In this document: piece after piece, positions 27,427 to 35,663 of the stretch
Numbering within the stretch: position 1 is the first letter of the stretch
Layout: every line of letters begins with the position of its first letter
Source of the DNA: Myxococcus landrumus
GTDB taxonomy: Bacteria > Myxococcota > Myxococcia > Myxococcales > Myxococcaceae
Direction: 5' to 3'
Length of the DNA: 64,000 nucleotides
NCBI RefSeq assembly: GCF_017301635.1
Contig: NZ_CP071091.1
Coordinates: 6,460,001-6,524,000 of the forward strand
Made by a program: the position numbers and the translations under genes
The notes under the pieces: generated by a model
The model's database searches: none
Told to the model about the DNA's origin: nothing
What the model saw: only the letters and a program-made list of their open reading frames with translations

Positions 27427-29433
27427 TCAGCGCATGAGGTTGAGGGGCCAGGCGCCAGCCGCCGCATGCCGCGCCTCCGGTGACTCGCGCCACCGGGTGA
27501 CCGCCGCCTGTTGCCGGGCGACGAAGTCTCGAGGGTCGAAAGGATGGGTGGCACCCGTGCGCGCCACCAACTCATGCCACGCGAGCCGACGCTCACGCAT
27601 GCTCGCGTAGGCGTGCTCCAACTCCCACAGGTTGTCCTGCGTGGACCACTGGTGGCCCCAGCGATAGCGCTTCGACAGCGAGGCCCGCCCCCGGTGCTTC
27701 TCCCACCAGGCGGTCCACACCTTCGCGTCCGCCGTCAGCTCCAGCTCCAACGGTGGCGGCGAGAAGCCTCCCGTGAAGGGCTCCTCGCCCTTCTCGTACT
27801 CCGGCGCTGGCTCGTCGTCCGTGAGCGAAGCCCCCGTGAGTCGCTGGAGCGCCCCCACCGCGTCCTTCTTTCCCGCACGCAGCCGCGCGAGCAGGAAGTC
27901 CATGAACGCCAGGCTGCCATACCAACCGAGCGCCTCCACCACGACCGGCGACACCGAGGTGCCCGCCAAGGCCGCCTCGAAGTCCTTCCGCGCTTCCACG
28001 CCGCCACCCACCGCCGTCCACAGCGCCGCGTTGGCGAAGGCACCGCGTCCCTCGGCCAACAGCGCGTGCGCGTGCTGAAGCCCCGACGCCGAGCGACGCA
28101 GCAGGAGCGCCTCGATGGCCGCCGCCACCACCTCTTCCCGCTCGTCGCGCAACAGCCTCGCCGTCTCGCGCAGGTCCAGCTCACCGCGCGCGCGCGGCAG
28201 GGCCCGAGCCCCTTCCAACACCAACTCCGGCGCATCTCCCCACACGAGCCCCAACGACTCCCGGCCCTCCAACTCGCCCCGGCGGCCCAGTGCCCGCACC
28301 GCGAACTGGCGCGCGAGGCCCGGCTCCTTCAGCCAGCGGCGCAGCAGTCCTTCGGTCCCAGGATGAGGCACGAAGGTGAGCGCGTCGGCCGCGGCGTCGA
28401 ACACCTCGGGGACTTCGAGTCCGACCGTCTGGAGCAAGCGCTCCACCTGGTGCAGCGCATCGTCCCCCGCGAGACAGCCGTGCAGGAACAACACGCCCCA
28501 CGTCATCTCGGGGTCTGGCAGGGGGCGCTCGTCGAGGAGCTTCACGAGCTCGGGCAACACCCAGGTGCCACAACCGAGGATGCCATCCACTCGCGCCAGC
28601 AGACGGTCCTCCACCGGGCGCAGGTCGCTCCACAAGTCGCCCGCGTCCGGCTGACGCATGAGGCTCATCATCGCCACGTCCTCGAAGAAGGACCGGGCCC
28701 GCGCGAGCTCCACGTCCTCGCGGCGGAGCGTCTCTCCGAACTGCACCCGCTCCACTTCCTCCTGCTCCACCGGAGGCCGAGACTTCGAAGCGGAGGCCCG
28801 TTTCTTCCGCGATGGCTTCGCGGGAGCCGCCAGCGCACGTGCTTGCTGCTGGGCCTGGGCGAGCAACGCGTCGAGAGAGGCGAGGGTGACGGGCTTTCCC
28901 TCGGGCAGCTCCAGCGCGGACGCCCCCACCTGAGGGAGCGCCATGTCCGGCGGCTCTTCCCACTGGAGGACGATGGCGGGCAACAACGGCTCACGCGCAA
29001 GCTGGACGAGCGTGGGCACTTCGCCCTGGGCCCGAGGGACGAAGTCGGCATCGGGCCGAGGCAGACGCAGGGACTCGAGCGGAGTGCGAATCACCGCGTC
29101 ACGCCAGCCGCGCACCACCTCGTCCACCGCGGAGATGTGACGGCGGACCACGGCGTCCTTGCTGCGAGCAGACCGCAGCGAGCGGAGCGCGTCCTCCGCC
29201 CGCACGCGCGCGGTCTCCGCGTGACGGTGGAACACGTCAGAGCCACCCGTGGCCGCGAGCGCCTGGTACAGCGCCCCGAGCGAGGCCGTCAGGTGCCGCT
29301 CCACCGCACGCAATGGCACCGCGGGGTCCTTCACGTCCCGCAGCCCCACGAGCACCCCATCCAGCAGGGCTCGGGCGCGTGACAGGTCCAGACTCCGTGA
29401 CGCCTCCGCCTTCGCGGGTCCCGTCTTCGCCAT
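27427..29433 (-). CDS. HEAT-repeat protein of TIGR02270-like type, type VI associated
   Basis: 668 residues, start at ATG 29433 with GGCAGGAGGGGGA directly before it. Residues 1-230 form a charged helical head and an Ala/Lys linker (ALAAPAKPSRKKRASASKSR). From about 235 the family region begins with EVERVQFGETLRREDVELA, followed by stacked helical repeats (FAVRALGRRGELEGRESLGL, VVAAAIEALLLRRSASGLQH and others), and ends in a region around WTAWWEKHRGRASLSKRYRWG. Such proteins accompany DUF2169 and PAAR-like genes in type VI loci; an assembly or adaptor role is inferred. Not secreted by a signal peptide. Confidence 0.8.
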   Translation of the reverse strand: MAKTGPAKAEASRSLDLSRARALLDGVLVGLRDVKDPAVPLRAVERHLTASLGALYQALAATGGSDVFHRHAETARVRAEDALRSLRSARSKDAVVRRHISAVDEVVRGWRDAVIRTPLESLRLPRPDADFVPRAQGEVPTLVQLAREPLLPAIVLQWEEPPDMALPQVGASALELPEGKPVTLASLDALLAQAQQQARALAAPAKPSRKKRASASKSRPPVEQEEVERVQFGETLRREDVELARARSFFEDVAMMSLMRQPDAGDLWSDLRPVEDRLLARVDGILGCGTWVLPELVKLLDERPLPDPEMTWGVLFLHGCLAGDDALHQVERLLQTVGLEVPEVFDAAADALTFVPHPGTEGLLRRWLKEPGLARQFAVRALGRRGELEGRESLGLVWGDAPELVLEGARALPRARGELDLRETARLLRDEREEVVAAAIEALLLRRSASGLQHAHALLAEGRGAFANAALWTAVGGGVEARKDFEAALAGTSVSPVVVEALGWYGSLAFMDFLLARLRAGKKDAVGALQRLTGASLTDDEPAPEYEKGEEPFTGGFSPPPLELELTADAKVWTAWWEKHRGRASLSKRYRWGHQWSTQDNLWELEHAYASMRERRLAWHELVARTGATHPFDPRDFVARQQAAVTRWRESPEARHAAAGAWPLNLMR

Positions 29434-29461
29434 TCCCCCTCCTGCCGCCCGAGGACTCACC

Positions 29462-30391
29462 TCAGGCCGACCAGTCCTTCGCGCCGACGAGCCGCCGCAG
29501 CCAGGCCCCCGTGCGTTCCTCGTCCGTGAATGGCCCCCAGAACTCGGGGAGCTCGGTCGCGAAGTGCGGCTCGAGCATCCGCGCCACCTCCGCGTAGGCC
29601 TCCGGATAGGCGAAGCGGTTGAGGTCGCCCATCGTGGGCCTCGCGCCGGCGCGCAGCATCAGCCCGGAGCGCACGGGCAAGGTCTCCACGGGCGGCGTCC
29701 ACGCGGTGCGCTTCAGCGCGGCGAGGTCCAGCTCGAGCTGCTTCGCCAGCGGCTCGCCGAGGTACGTCAGCCAGTTGCTCCCGGGCAGCCCCACGGGGGC
29801 GAAGGGCGCGAACTCCTCGGCGTCCTGGATGTCGAGCCCGAGGTAGCGCTGGGCCCACACATAGAACTCACTGAAGGCCAGCTTCGGATACAGCATGTTC
29901 CAGCGCACCGTGTAGCCGCCCACCAGCGAATACACTGGGCCCAGCTCCGTGAGCGCGACGGCGAGCGCCTGCAGGTCCTCCGGCGCATGGCCCTGGGGCA
30001 GCGTGAGCTCCAGCACCGCCGCGCGGGTCGCCCGCCTCGGGTCTATCTCCGTGTACGAGAAGCCCACCGAGGGACAATTGGGCTCGTCCGCCAGCCGGAA
30101 GAAGAAGAGGTGCCGAGGCTTCTCCACCAGCAGCGCGCGCGAGGTCAGCCCGTCCCGCAGCGACTTCAGCATGCGAGGACCGACCTCGTCCCACTCGGTC
30201 ATCACGGACGTCGTGTAGTAGCGGAGCAGGTCCGCCGAGGGCAGGTCCAACATCAGGTCCAGCGCCCGCTGCGCGCCCTCGCGCGCCCAGAACTCGGGCT
30301 CCGCGAGATAGGCGGTCAGCCCCAGCTCCGCGCGGATGACGACATCCCCTGTGTCGGTGTGGCTGCGAGGGGCGAGGAAGGGCTCGGACAT
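29462..30391 (-). CDS. DUF3396 (TsiV-like type VI immunity) protein
   Basis: 309 residues starting MSEPFLAPRSHTDTGDVVIR. The segments FFFRLADEPNCPSVGFSYTE, LELTLPQGHAPEDLQALAVA, and NWLTYLGEPLAKQL match the DUF3396 family, several members of which neutralise type VI effectors in the attacker's own sister cells. It is placed between the PAAR-like gene and the HEAT gene, in the same operon. Its matching effector is not obvious here, since the candidate toxin lies beyond three other candidate immunity genes. Start at 30391 chosen because the preceding frame is out-of-family. Confidence 0.85.
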   Translation of the reverse strand: MSEPFLAPRSHTDTGDVVIRAELGLTAYLAEPEFWAREGAQRALDLMLDLPSADLLRYYTTSVMTEWDEVGPRMLKSLRDGLTSRALLVEKPRHLFFFRLADEPNCPSVGFSYTEIDPRRATRAAVLELTLPQGHAPEDLQALAVALTELGPVYSLVGGYTVRWNMLYPKLAFSEFYVWAQRYLGLDIQDAEEFAPFAPVGLPGSNWLTYLGEPLAKQLELDLAALKRTAWTPPVETLPVRSGLMLRAGARPTMGDLNRFAYPEAYAEVARMLEPHFATELPEFWGPFTDEERTGAWLRRLVGAKDWSA

Positions 30392-30408
30392 GGCGAGAGG
30401 GCGGGCGG

Positions 30409-30813
30409 TCAACCGTGGTTGCCGAAGCCGGGGCTTCCCGTCATCAGGAAGCTCTTGCCACCGACCTGACAATTGGGACAGCCCACCATGGCGGACCCCT
30501 TCTTCATGTTCACGCCGGTGACGATGTCCTTCTTGGGCGTCGAGGGCGGCAGTTGCCCCACCCCGGCCTCGTTGCCCTTGATGCCGCTGAAGGACGAGTC
30601 CGTGTTGGGCACCTTGCCACCCTTGTGCTTCACCTTCGGCACCGGCTTCTTGATGCTGCCGGTGTCCGTGGTGATGGGGAACGGCACGGGGATGCCCTGC
30701 GGGCCCGCGGGCGGAGGCGGCGCGGGGACCAGGCACACGTTGGGCGCCATGGGGACGAAGTTGAGCTTCTGCTTGCTGGTGCCGGCGGACATGCCGCTCG
30801 TCGTCAGGGACAT
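30409..30813 (-). CDS. DUF4150 PAAR-like tip protein
   Basis: 134 residues. The order NFVPMAPNVCLVPAPPPPAG, PVPFPITTDT, SIKKPVPKVKHKGGKVPNTDS, and late GSAMVGCPNCQVGGKSFLM with TGSPG matches the PAAR-like DUF4150 family. Such proteins cap the VgrG spike and carry the effector; the three Cys (one near 27, two in CPNC) may bind zinc as in PAAR. No C-terminal toxin domain is fused, so it is a stand-alone tip. It is eight bases after the DUF6484-like gene. Confidence 0.88.
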   Translation of the reverse strand: MSLTTSGMSAGTSKQKLNFVPMAPNVCLVPAPPPPAGPQGIPVPFPITTDTGSIKKPVPKVKHKGGKVPNTDSSFSGIKGNEAGVGQLPPSTPKKDIVTGVNMKKGSAMVGCPNCQVGGKSFLMTGSPGFGNHG

Positions 30814-30820
30814 GGTCGCC

Positions 30821-31306
30821 TCAGTTCAGGTTGATCATCCGCGCGAGAATCTTCGCCACTTCACGAGCGCGGGTGAGGATGCGAGTGCCGTAGAGCTCCA
30901 CGTCCGAGCCCTTCACCTGCAAGAAGGCCCCGGAGGTCTTCACCGTGGCGCCCTGGCGTGCCTGGAGCTCGAAGCGCTCCACCTGCGCGTCGACGCGGCC
31001 TTGACGGTCCACGCGCAGCGCGCGAGACGTCTGCACCACGCCCACCACCACGGGAGTCGCGGAGGCTTCCACGAGCACCCGCGCGCCATCCTCGAGGGCC
31101 TCGCGCATCAGCGCGGGGTCCACTGAAACATCCAGCGCGAGGACGAGCTCCCGGGTGCCGAGCCGCACACGCCAGCCCTGGGGTTCCTCCGCCAGCACGG
31201 TGGCGAGTCGCACGGCACCGTCGAGCACAGGCTGGGCCTGTGCGGCTGGGACCGGAGGGGTCCGCTTCACCGAGGGTCGTCTCGAGCGCTGCCGGGCTGG
31301 CTTCAT
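30821..31306 (-). CDS. DUF6484-like type VI accessory protein
   Basis: 161 residues, ATG at 31306 with AGGAAA upstream. A basic N-terminus (KPARQRSRRPSVKRT) leads to a beta-rich body (VRLATVLAEEPQGWRVRLGTRELVLALD, VVVGVVQTSRALRV, RQGRVDAQVERFELQARQGATVK) that resembles the short beta-helix needle repeats of VgrG tails (VKTSGAFLQVKGSDVELYG). Proteins of this type are encoded beside PAAR-like genes. The name is by resemblance; the role is unknown. Confidence 0.7.
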   Translation of the reverse strand: MKPARQRSRRPSVKRTPPVPAAQAQPVLDGAVRLATVLAEEPQGWRVRLGTRELVLALDVSVDPALMREALEDGARVLVEASATPVVVGVVQTSRALRVDRQGRVDAQVERFELQARQGATVKTSGAFLQVKGSDVELYGTRILTRAREVAKILARMINLN

Positions 31307-31385
31307 GGAGGTTTCCTGGAGAGGTGTGCGTGGCCCACCTGGGAGTTTCATGGTGGGGATTGAAAGGGTCAATACGGGGGGTGGG

Positions 31386-32333
31386 TCAGAATCGTGCGAG
31401 CTTCTTGCCCTTGCGGAACTTCAAGAGGGCGTCTCGTCCACCAGCGAGGAATGTCTTTCCATCCGAGGTCGCGGCGACGACGTCGTCGCACCCGATGAGC
31501 AGGTCCTGACGGGCGTCGAAGTCCACGGCCCGGAGGTTGGGCTTGATGCACTTGAGCGCGCTCTGACGCTCCATCCACTTGAAGAGTCCGAACCGGCCCC
31601 CGGCGACCCAGAGGCTCTTCTTCCATTTGGCCACGCCCAACAGGGGCATTCCAGGGACGGGCCCTTCCGCCATCGAGTCCCAGCGCCGCCGATTGCCTGC
31701 CAGCAGCGAGCCAGAACCTCCGGTGGCATAGAGCTCGTCTTCAGCCGCCACGAAGACGCTGTTGAGCACCTCGTTCGTAGGGGAGCGGAAGTGCCTCCAG
31801 ACCTTGCCGTTCCACCGCGCGATGCCCCCGCCTACGCCCACCGCGTAGATGAAGTCCGGAGCCAGGCCGTGCATCGCGCGCACCGCGAACCTCGGTGCGG
31901 GCAGCTTCTTCCATGTCCTGCCGTTGTATCGGAAGACATGCTTGGTCCCCTCGTACGTGGAGCCCCAGGTCAACACGAAGTTGTCATCCAGGCCCCACAC
32001 GCCATTGAGGGGCGCGCTCAATTTCGTGCTCTCGAACTGGTGCTTCGGGTCCCCGTGGAGGTCCGGGTGGTAGAGCACCTTGGCATCCGTGATGCTGCTG
32101 ACGAACACCGCGCCCTTGGGTGAGCGCCAGAGCCGACTGAGCCACCCCGTGCTTCCAAAGTGGTGCATCGCCGTCAGCCGCGTCCTCGCCTTGGGGCGGA
32201 GACTCATCACCCAACACTCACCCTCGAAGGGCTTGTAACCCCGCTCTTCGTCGTAGCGCTGACCGAGGAACGCACAGGCGTCCAGCGTCGGACCGCTGGC
32301 GCTGTAGTAGTCGGTTCGAATCCATACACGCAT
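31386..32333 (-). CDS. Candidate immunity protein, propeller-like, copy 1
   Basis: 315 residues, start at ATG 32333 after GAGGGGGAC. No signal peptide. Opens with DYYSASGPTLDACAFLGQRY and holds several short blades (GVWGLDDNFVLTWG, MHGLAPDFIYAVGVGGGIARW, VLNSVFVAAEDELYATGGSGSL, LLGVAKWKKSLWVAGGRFGLF), as in six- to seven-bladed beta-propellers. It is one of three neighbouring paralogues directly downstream of a candidate toxin gene, the usual place of an immunity gene. Copy 1 is clearly more diverged from copies 2 and 3 than these are from each other. No named family recognised; the immunity role is inference. Confidence 0.72.
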   Translation of the reverse strand: MRVWIRTDYYSASGPTLDACAFLGQRYDEERGYKPFEGECWVMSLRPKARTRLTAMHHFGSTGWLSRLWRSPKGAVFVSSITDAKVLYHPDLHGDPKHQFESTKLSAPLNGVWGLDDNFVLTWGSTYEGTKHVFRYNGRTWKKLPAPRFAVRAMHGLAPDFIYAVGVGGGIARWNGKVWRHFRSPTNEVLNSVFVAAEDELYATGGSGSLLAGNRRRWDSMAEGPVPGMPLLGVAKWKKSLWVAGGRFGLFKWMERQSALKCIKPNLRAVDFDARQDLLIGCDDVVAATSDGKTFLAGGRDALLKFRKGKKLARF

Positions 32334-32391
32334 TTCTCTCGTCCCCCTCTTCCCCAGCGCCACCAGGTCGCGTCGAGCGCGCCCGGCTGAA

Positions 32392-33260
32392 TCAGAGCTT
32401 CTTGCCTGCGCGAGCCTTCAAGAGGAAGTCACGCCCGCTCGCAGTGAAGGCCTTGCCGTCCATGGTCGTGGCGATGAAGTCTCGACAGGAGATGAGCAGG
32501 TCCTGGCGAGCATCAAGGTCCACGGACCAGAAGTTGGGCTTGATGCACTCAACTTCGCCACGCCCAGCAGCGGCATTCCAGGCACCGGCCCTTCCGCAAT
32601 CCGTCCCCAGCCGTGCGCGCTTCCCTCCAGCAGCGAGCCAGCACCACCGGTGGCATACATCTCATCCTCATCCGCCACGAAGACGCTGTTGAGCACCTCG
32701 TCCGTTGGCGCGGGGAAGTTCTTCCAGGCCTTGCCGTTCCACCGCGCGATGCCTCCGCCCACGCCCACCGCGTAGACGAAGTTCGGTGCCAATCCGTGCA
32801 TCGCCCTCACCTCGAAGTCAGGTGCCGGCAGTTCCTTCCACTTCTTGCCGTCGTACCGGAAGACGTGCCTCGTCCCCTCGAACGTGGCACCCCACGCCAG
32901 TACGAAGTCATCATCCAGGCCCCACACGCCATTGAGGGTGACCCCCAGCTTCTTGCTCTCGAAGTCATTCTCAGGCTCCCCCTGGAGGTCCGGGTGGTAG
33001 AGCACCTTCGCATCCGTGGTGCTGCTGACGAACACCCCTCCCGTCGGCGAGCGCCAGAGCCGAGTCCACCAGCCCGTGCTACCAAAGTGATTCACCGCCG
33101 ATAGCGCCCCTTCGGCTTCGCGCTGGATGCTCAGGAGCCAGCACTCGCCTTCGAAAGGCTTGTAGCCCCGCCCCTCATCGTAGCGCTGCCCCAAGAACGC
33201 GCAGGCATCGAGCGATGGACCACTGGCGCTGTAGTAGTCGGTCGTAGTCCGCACGGCCAT
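32392..33260 (-). pseudogene. Broken middle copy of the candidate immunity gene
   Basis: The first 235 residues align closely with copy 3 (opening VRTTTDYYSASGPSLDACAF and ending PGMPLLGVAK). Then about 24 codons present in copies 1 and 3 (WKKGLWVAAGQFGLFKR and following) are missing, and the junction, around 32550, is out of frame: the frame continues as LSASSPTSGPWTLM and stops at 32418. One base shifted, the sequence reads VECIKPNFWSVDLDARQDLL and on to AGKKL, ending at a TGA at 32392, exactly as in the paralogues. So a frameshifting internal deletion truncated the protein. A shortened product of 280 residues could still be made but would lack a blade. Confidence 0.85.
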
Positions 33261-33342
33261 TTCCCTCGCCCCCCCTCTTCTCCATCGCCACCGAATTCGC
33301 GTCAGCAGCGGCTCTCCTGGCGCTGCCCTTGCTGCGGCTCCG

Positions 33343-34293
33343 CTAGAATTTCCCGAGCTTCTTTCCCGCTCGCGCCTTCATCAGGGAATCTTTGCCACCA
33401 GCCATGAACTTCTTCCCATCCGTTGTCGCGGCAATGAAGTCCCTGCAAGAGATGAGCAAATCCTGACGGGCATCGAGGTCCACGGACCAGAGGTTGGGCT
33501 TGATACACTCGAGCTTGTTCTGAGTCCCCACTCGCTTGAAGAGCCCGAACTGGCCGGCGGCGACCCAGAGCCCCTTCTTCCATTTGGCCACGCCCAGCAG
33601 TGGCATTCCTGGCACCGGCCCTTCGGCAATCCGGCCCCAGCCGTGAGCACTTCCCTCCAGCAGAGAGCCTGCGCCACCCGTGGCGTACATCTCGTCTTCG
33701 TCCTCCACGAAGACGCTGTTGAGCACCTCATCCGTGGGGGAGGGAAAGTTCTTCCACGTCTTGCCGTTCCACCGCGCGATGCCCCCGCCTACGCCCACCG
33801 CATAGACGAGGTCCGGCGCCAATCCGTGCATCGCCCTCACCTCGAAATCAGGTGCCGGCAACTCCTTCCACTTCTTTCCGTCGTATCGGAAGACGTGCCT
33901 TGTTCCTTCGAACGTGGCACCCCATGCCAGTACGAAGCTGTCATCCAGCCCCCACACACCATTGAGCGGCACGCCCAACTTCGTGCACTCGAACTTATGT
34001 TTTGGATCCCCGCGGAGGTCAGGGTGATAGCTCACCTCAGCATCCGTGGTGCTGCTGACAAACACCGCCCCCCTGGGTGAGCGCCAGAGCCGAGTCAGCC
34101 ATCCCGTGCTTCCATGGTGATACGTCGCCGTCAGGCCCACTTCTTCTTCCTTGGGCCGGAGGCTCATCACCCAGCACTCACCCTCGAAGGGCTTGTACCC
34201 CCGCTCCTCGTCGTAGCGCTGTCCAAGGTACGCGCAGGCATCGAGCGCGGGACCACTCGCGCTGTAATAGTAAGTTGCAATGTGCGTAGCCAT
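33343..34293 (-). CDS. Candidate immunity protein, propeller-like, copy 3
   Basis: 316 residues starting MATHIATYYYSASGPALDAC, the full-length relative closest to the candidate toxin. Contains the same blades as copy 1 (GVWGLDDSFVLAWGATFEGT, MHGLAPDLVYAVGVGGGIAR, VLNSVFVEDEDEMYATGGAG, AKWKKGLWVAAGQFGLF) and ends in AGKKLGKF. No signal peptide, so cytoplasmic unless moved otherwise. It starts 42 bases after the toxin gene's stop, in the same operon. The sequence from about 31.4 to 35.6 kb is visibly less GC-rich than the vgrG genes beside it, as expected of exchangeable toxin-immunity cassettes. Confidence 0.75.
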   Translation of the reverse strand: MATHIATYYYSASGPALDACAYLGQRYDEERGYKPFEGECWVMSLRPKEEEVGLTATYHHGSTGWLTRLWRSPRGAVFVSSTTDAEVSYHPDLRGDPKHKFECTKLGVPLNGVWGLDDSFVLAWGATFEGTRHVFRYDGKKWKELPAPDFEVRAMHGLAPDLVYAVGVGGGIARWNGKTWKNFPSPTDEVLNSVFVEDEDEMYATGGAGSLLEGSAHGWGRIAEGPVPGMPLLGVAKWKKGLWVAAGQFGLFKRVGTQNKLECIKPNLWSVDLDARQDLLISCRDFIAATTDGKKFMAGGKDSLMKARAGKKLGKF

Positions 34294-34335
34294 CTCGCTC
34301 CTTCTCCCAACAACCCAGCCATCTTCGCAAGCACA

Positions 34336-35649
34336 CTACACTTCCGACAAACCACCCTCTACATCTCCAGCGGGATCGGCCTTGTCCGAGCTCGGCACAC
34401 GTCCCTGCATCGGTGTGTGACTGCCGTCGGCCTTGCGGTGCTGCTGGAGCCAGTTGGACTGGTACTGCAGACAGTCCTTCTGCGTGGGCGGATTGTTCGC
34501 CTCTCCGGCGGTCTTCGCACCCTTCTTCTCCAACTTCTTCTGGTCCCGCTCGACGGCTGACATCTTCGGGTTGCCCGTCTTCTTGTTTACCGAAGCATCC
34601 ACCGCCGCCCGCCGCTCCGGTGGCAAATCCGTGTAGCGGATCTTCTTGTTGCGTTGGTCCTTCGGCAGCGTCTTCTTGTACTCCTTGATCTGCTTCTTGC
34701 ACTCGGGCGAGCGCGCCGCGGTCGAGAACTCGTTGATGACGTCGTTGCGCATCTCGTCCAGCGACTGCTTCCACGCGTCCGAGATGCACTCCACCGCTTT
34801 ATCCACCTGCTTCGCCGTGGGCTTCTTCGCCGAGGGCGCATTCGGCTTCTTGCCCTTCCCCTTCCCCGAAGCCCCCGCCTCCGCCGACGCGTTCTCGTTC
34901 GCCTTCAAGTCCGCGGCGTGATGGTCCTTGGCCTCATCACTCCGCTTCCCCTCGGCGATGCGCTCCGGCGTCATCTTGCCGAGATCCTTGTCGTTCTTGG
35001 TGTATTTGCCCTTGCCATTCTGGCGCCCCCCGGCCCCCATCGCCGCGACCTCGGCGGTGCCCTTGGCCCCCTCCATCATCACCCCCTCGGTCACGGCCTT
35101 GACCTTGCGCCGCTCCAGGCTCGCGGCGAACTGGCTCTCCCGGTTGGTGATTTCGTAGTGGATGGTCCCCGGGTTGTTCGCACGCCCCAGGTGGTCCATG
35201 CAGAACGCCTTGTTGTCCCGATAGCCATACGTGCCCCCGTGCTTCCCCTCGGGAGGAACGTTGGAGCACGGGTCCGCGCGCTCGTTCTGGTAGAGCGCAT
35301 TCTGCGAGATGTGACCCGACTGTGAGTTCGCCAGCATCCACTTCTCGGAGCCCAGCTCGAAGTACGCCACGTCGCTCTCGATGCACATGCAGAGCGCCTT
35401 CGGGTCCTTCCCCACCCCACAGTTGCCCTCATGGGGCCGCTTGTTCTTCCCGCGCTGGTTCGCCTCCTTCTTGCGCTGCTCGCGGTACTTCTTGCGCTCC
35501 GCCGCCTGCGCCTTGGCGCGCAAGTCGTACGTGCCGAAGTTCGCGGGATTGATGCCGCAAGCGACCAGCGCTCTCTTGCACGCGGCGCTCCACAACGCCA
35601 ACGCGCCGCCATGAAGCCACGACCCCGGTGTCTGTCCTGGTTGTCCCAT
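34336..35649 (-). CDS. Candidate type VI effector (unrecognised polymorphic toxin)
   Basis: 437 residues. No signal peptide. The N-terminal 45 residues are mildly hydrophobic, then a strongly basic helical stretch (AERKKYREQRKKEANQRGKN). Residues 75-180 look like a folded domain with conserved-looking polar groups and several Cys (GNCGVGKDPKALCMCIESD, SQSGHISQNALYQNERADPC, AFCMDHLGRANNPGTIHYEI), where His and Asn could form a nuclease or hydrolase site. The C-terminal half is Lys/Glu-rich with low complexity (SGKGKGKKPNAPSAKKPTAK). Placed 14 bases after vgrG and directly before three candidate immunity genes, so an effector delivered by VgrG is the best reading. I do not recognise the family and make no claim of the activity. 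Confidence 0.65.
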   Translation of the reverse strand: MGQPGQTPGSWLHGGALALWSAACKRALVACGINPANFGTYDLRAKAQAAERKKYREQRKKEANQRGKNKRPHEGNCGVGKDPKALCMCIESDVAYFELGSEKWMLANSQSGHISQNALYQNERADPCSNVPPEGKHGGTYGYRDNKAFCMDHLGRANNPGTIHYEITNRESQFAASLERRKVKAVTEGVMMEGAKGTAEVAAMGAGGRQNGKGKYTKNDKDLGKMTPERIAEGKRSDEAKDHHAADLKANENASAEAGASGKGKGKKPNAPSAKKPTAKQVDKAVECISDAWKQSLDEMRNDVINEFSTAARSPECKKQIKEYKKTLPKDQRNKKIRYTDLPPERRAAVDASVNKKTGNPKMSAVERDQKKLEKKGAKTAGEANNPPTQKDCLQYQSNWLQQHRKADGSHTPMQGRVPSSDKADPAGDVEGGLSEV

Positions 35650-35663
35650 CGCGCCCCCTCCGC

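Noticed and set aside
31307-31385. TTGACC-like box suggesting an internal promoter before the DUF6484-like gene
   Set aside because: The matching -10 region (GAAACT) is poor, and a single good -35-like box is expected by chance.
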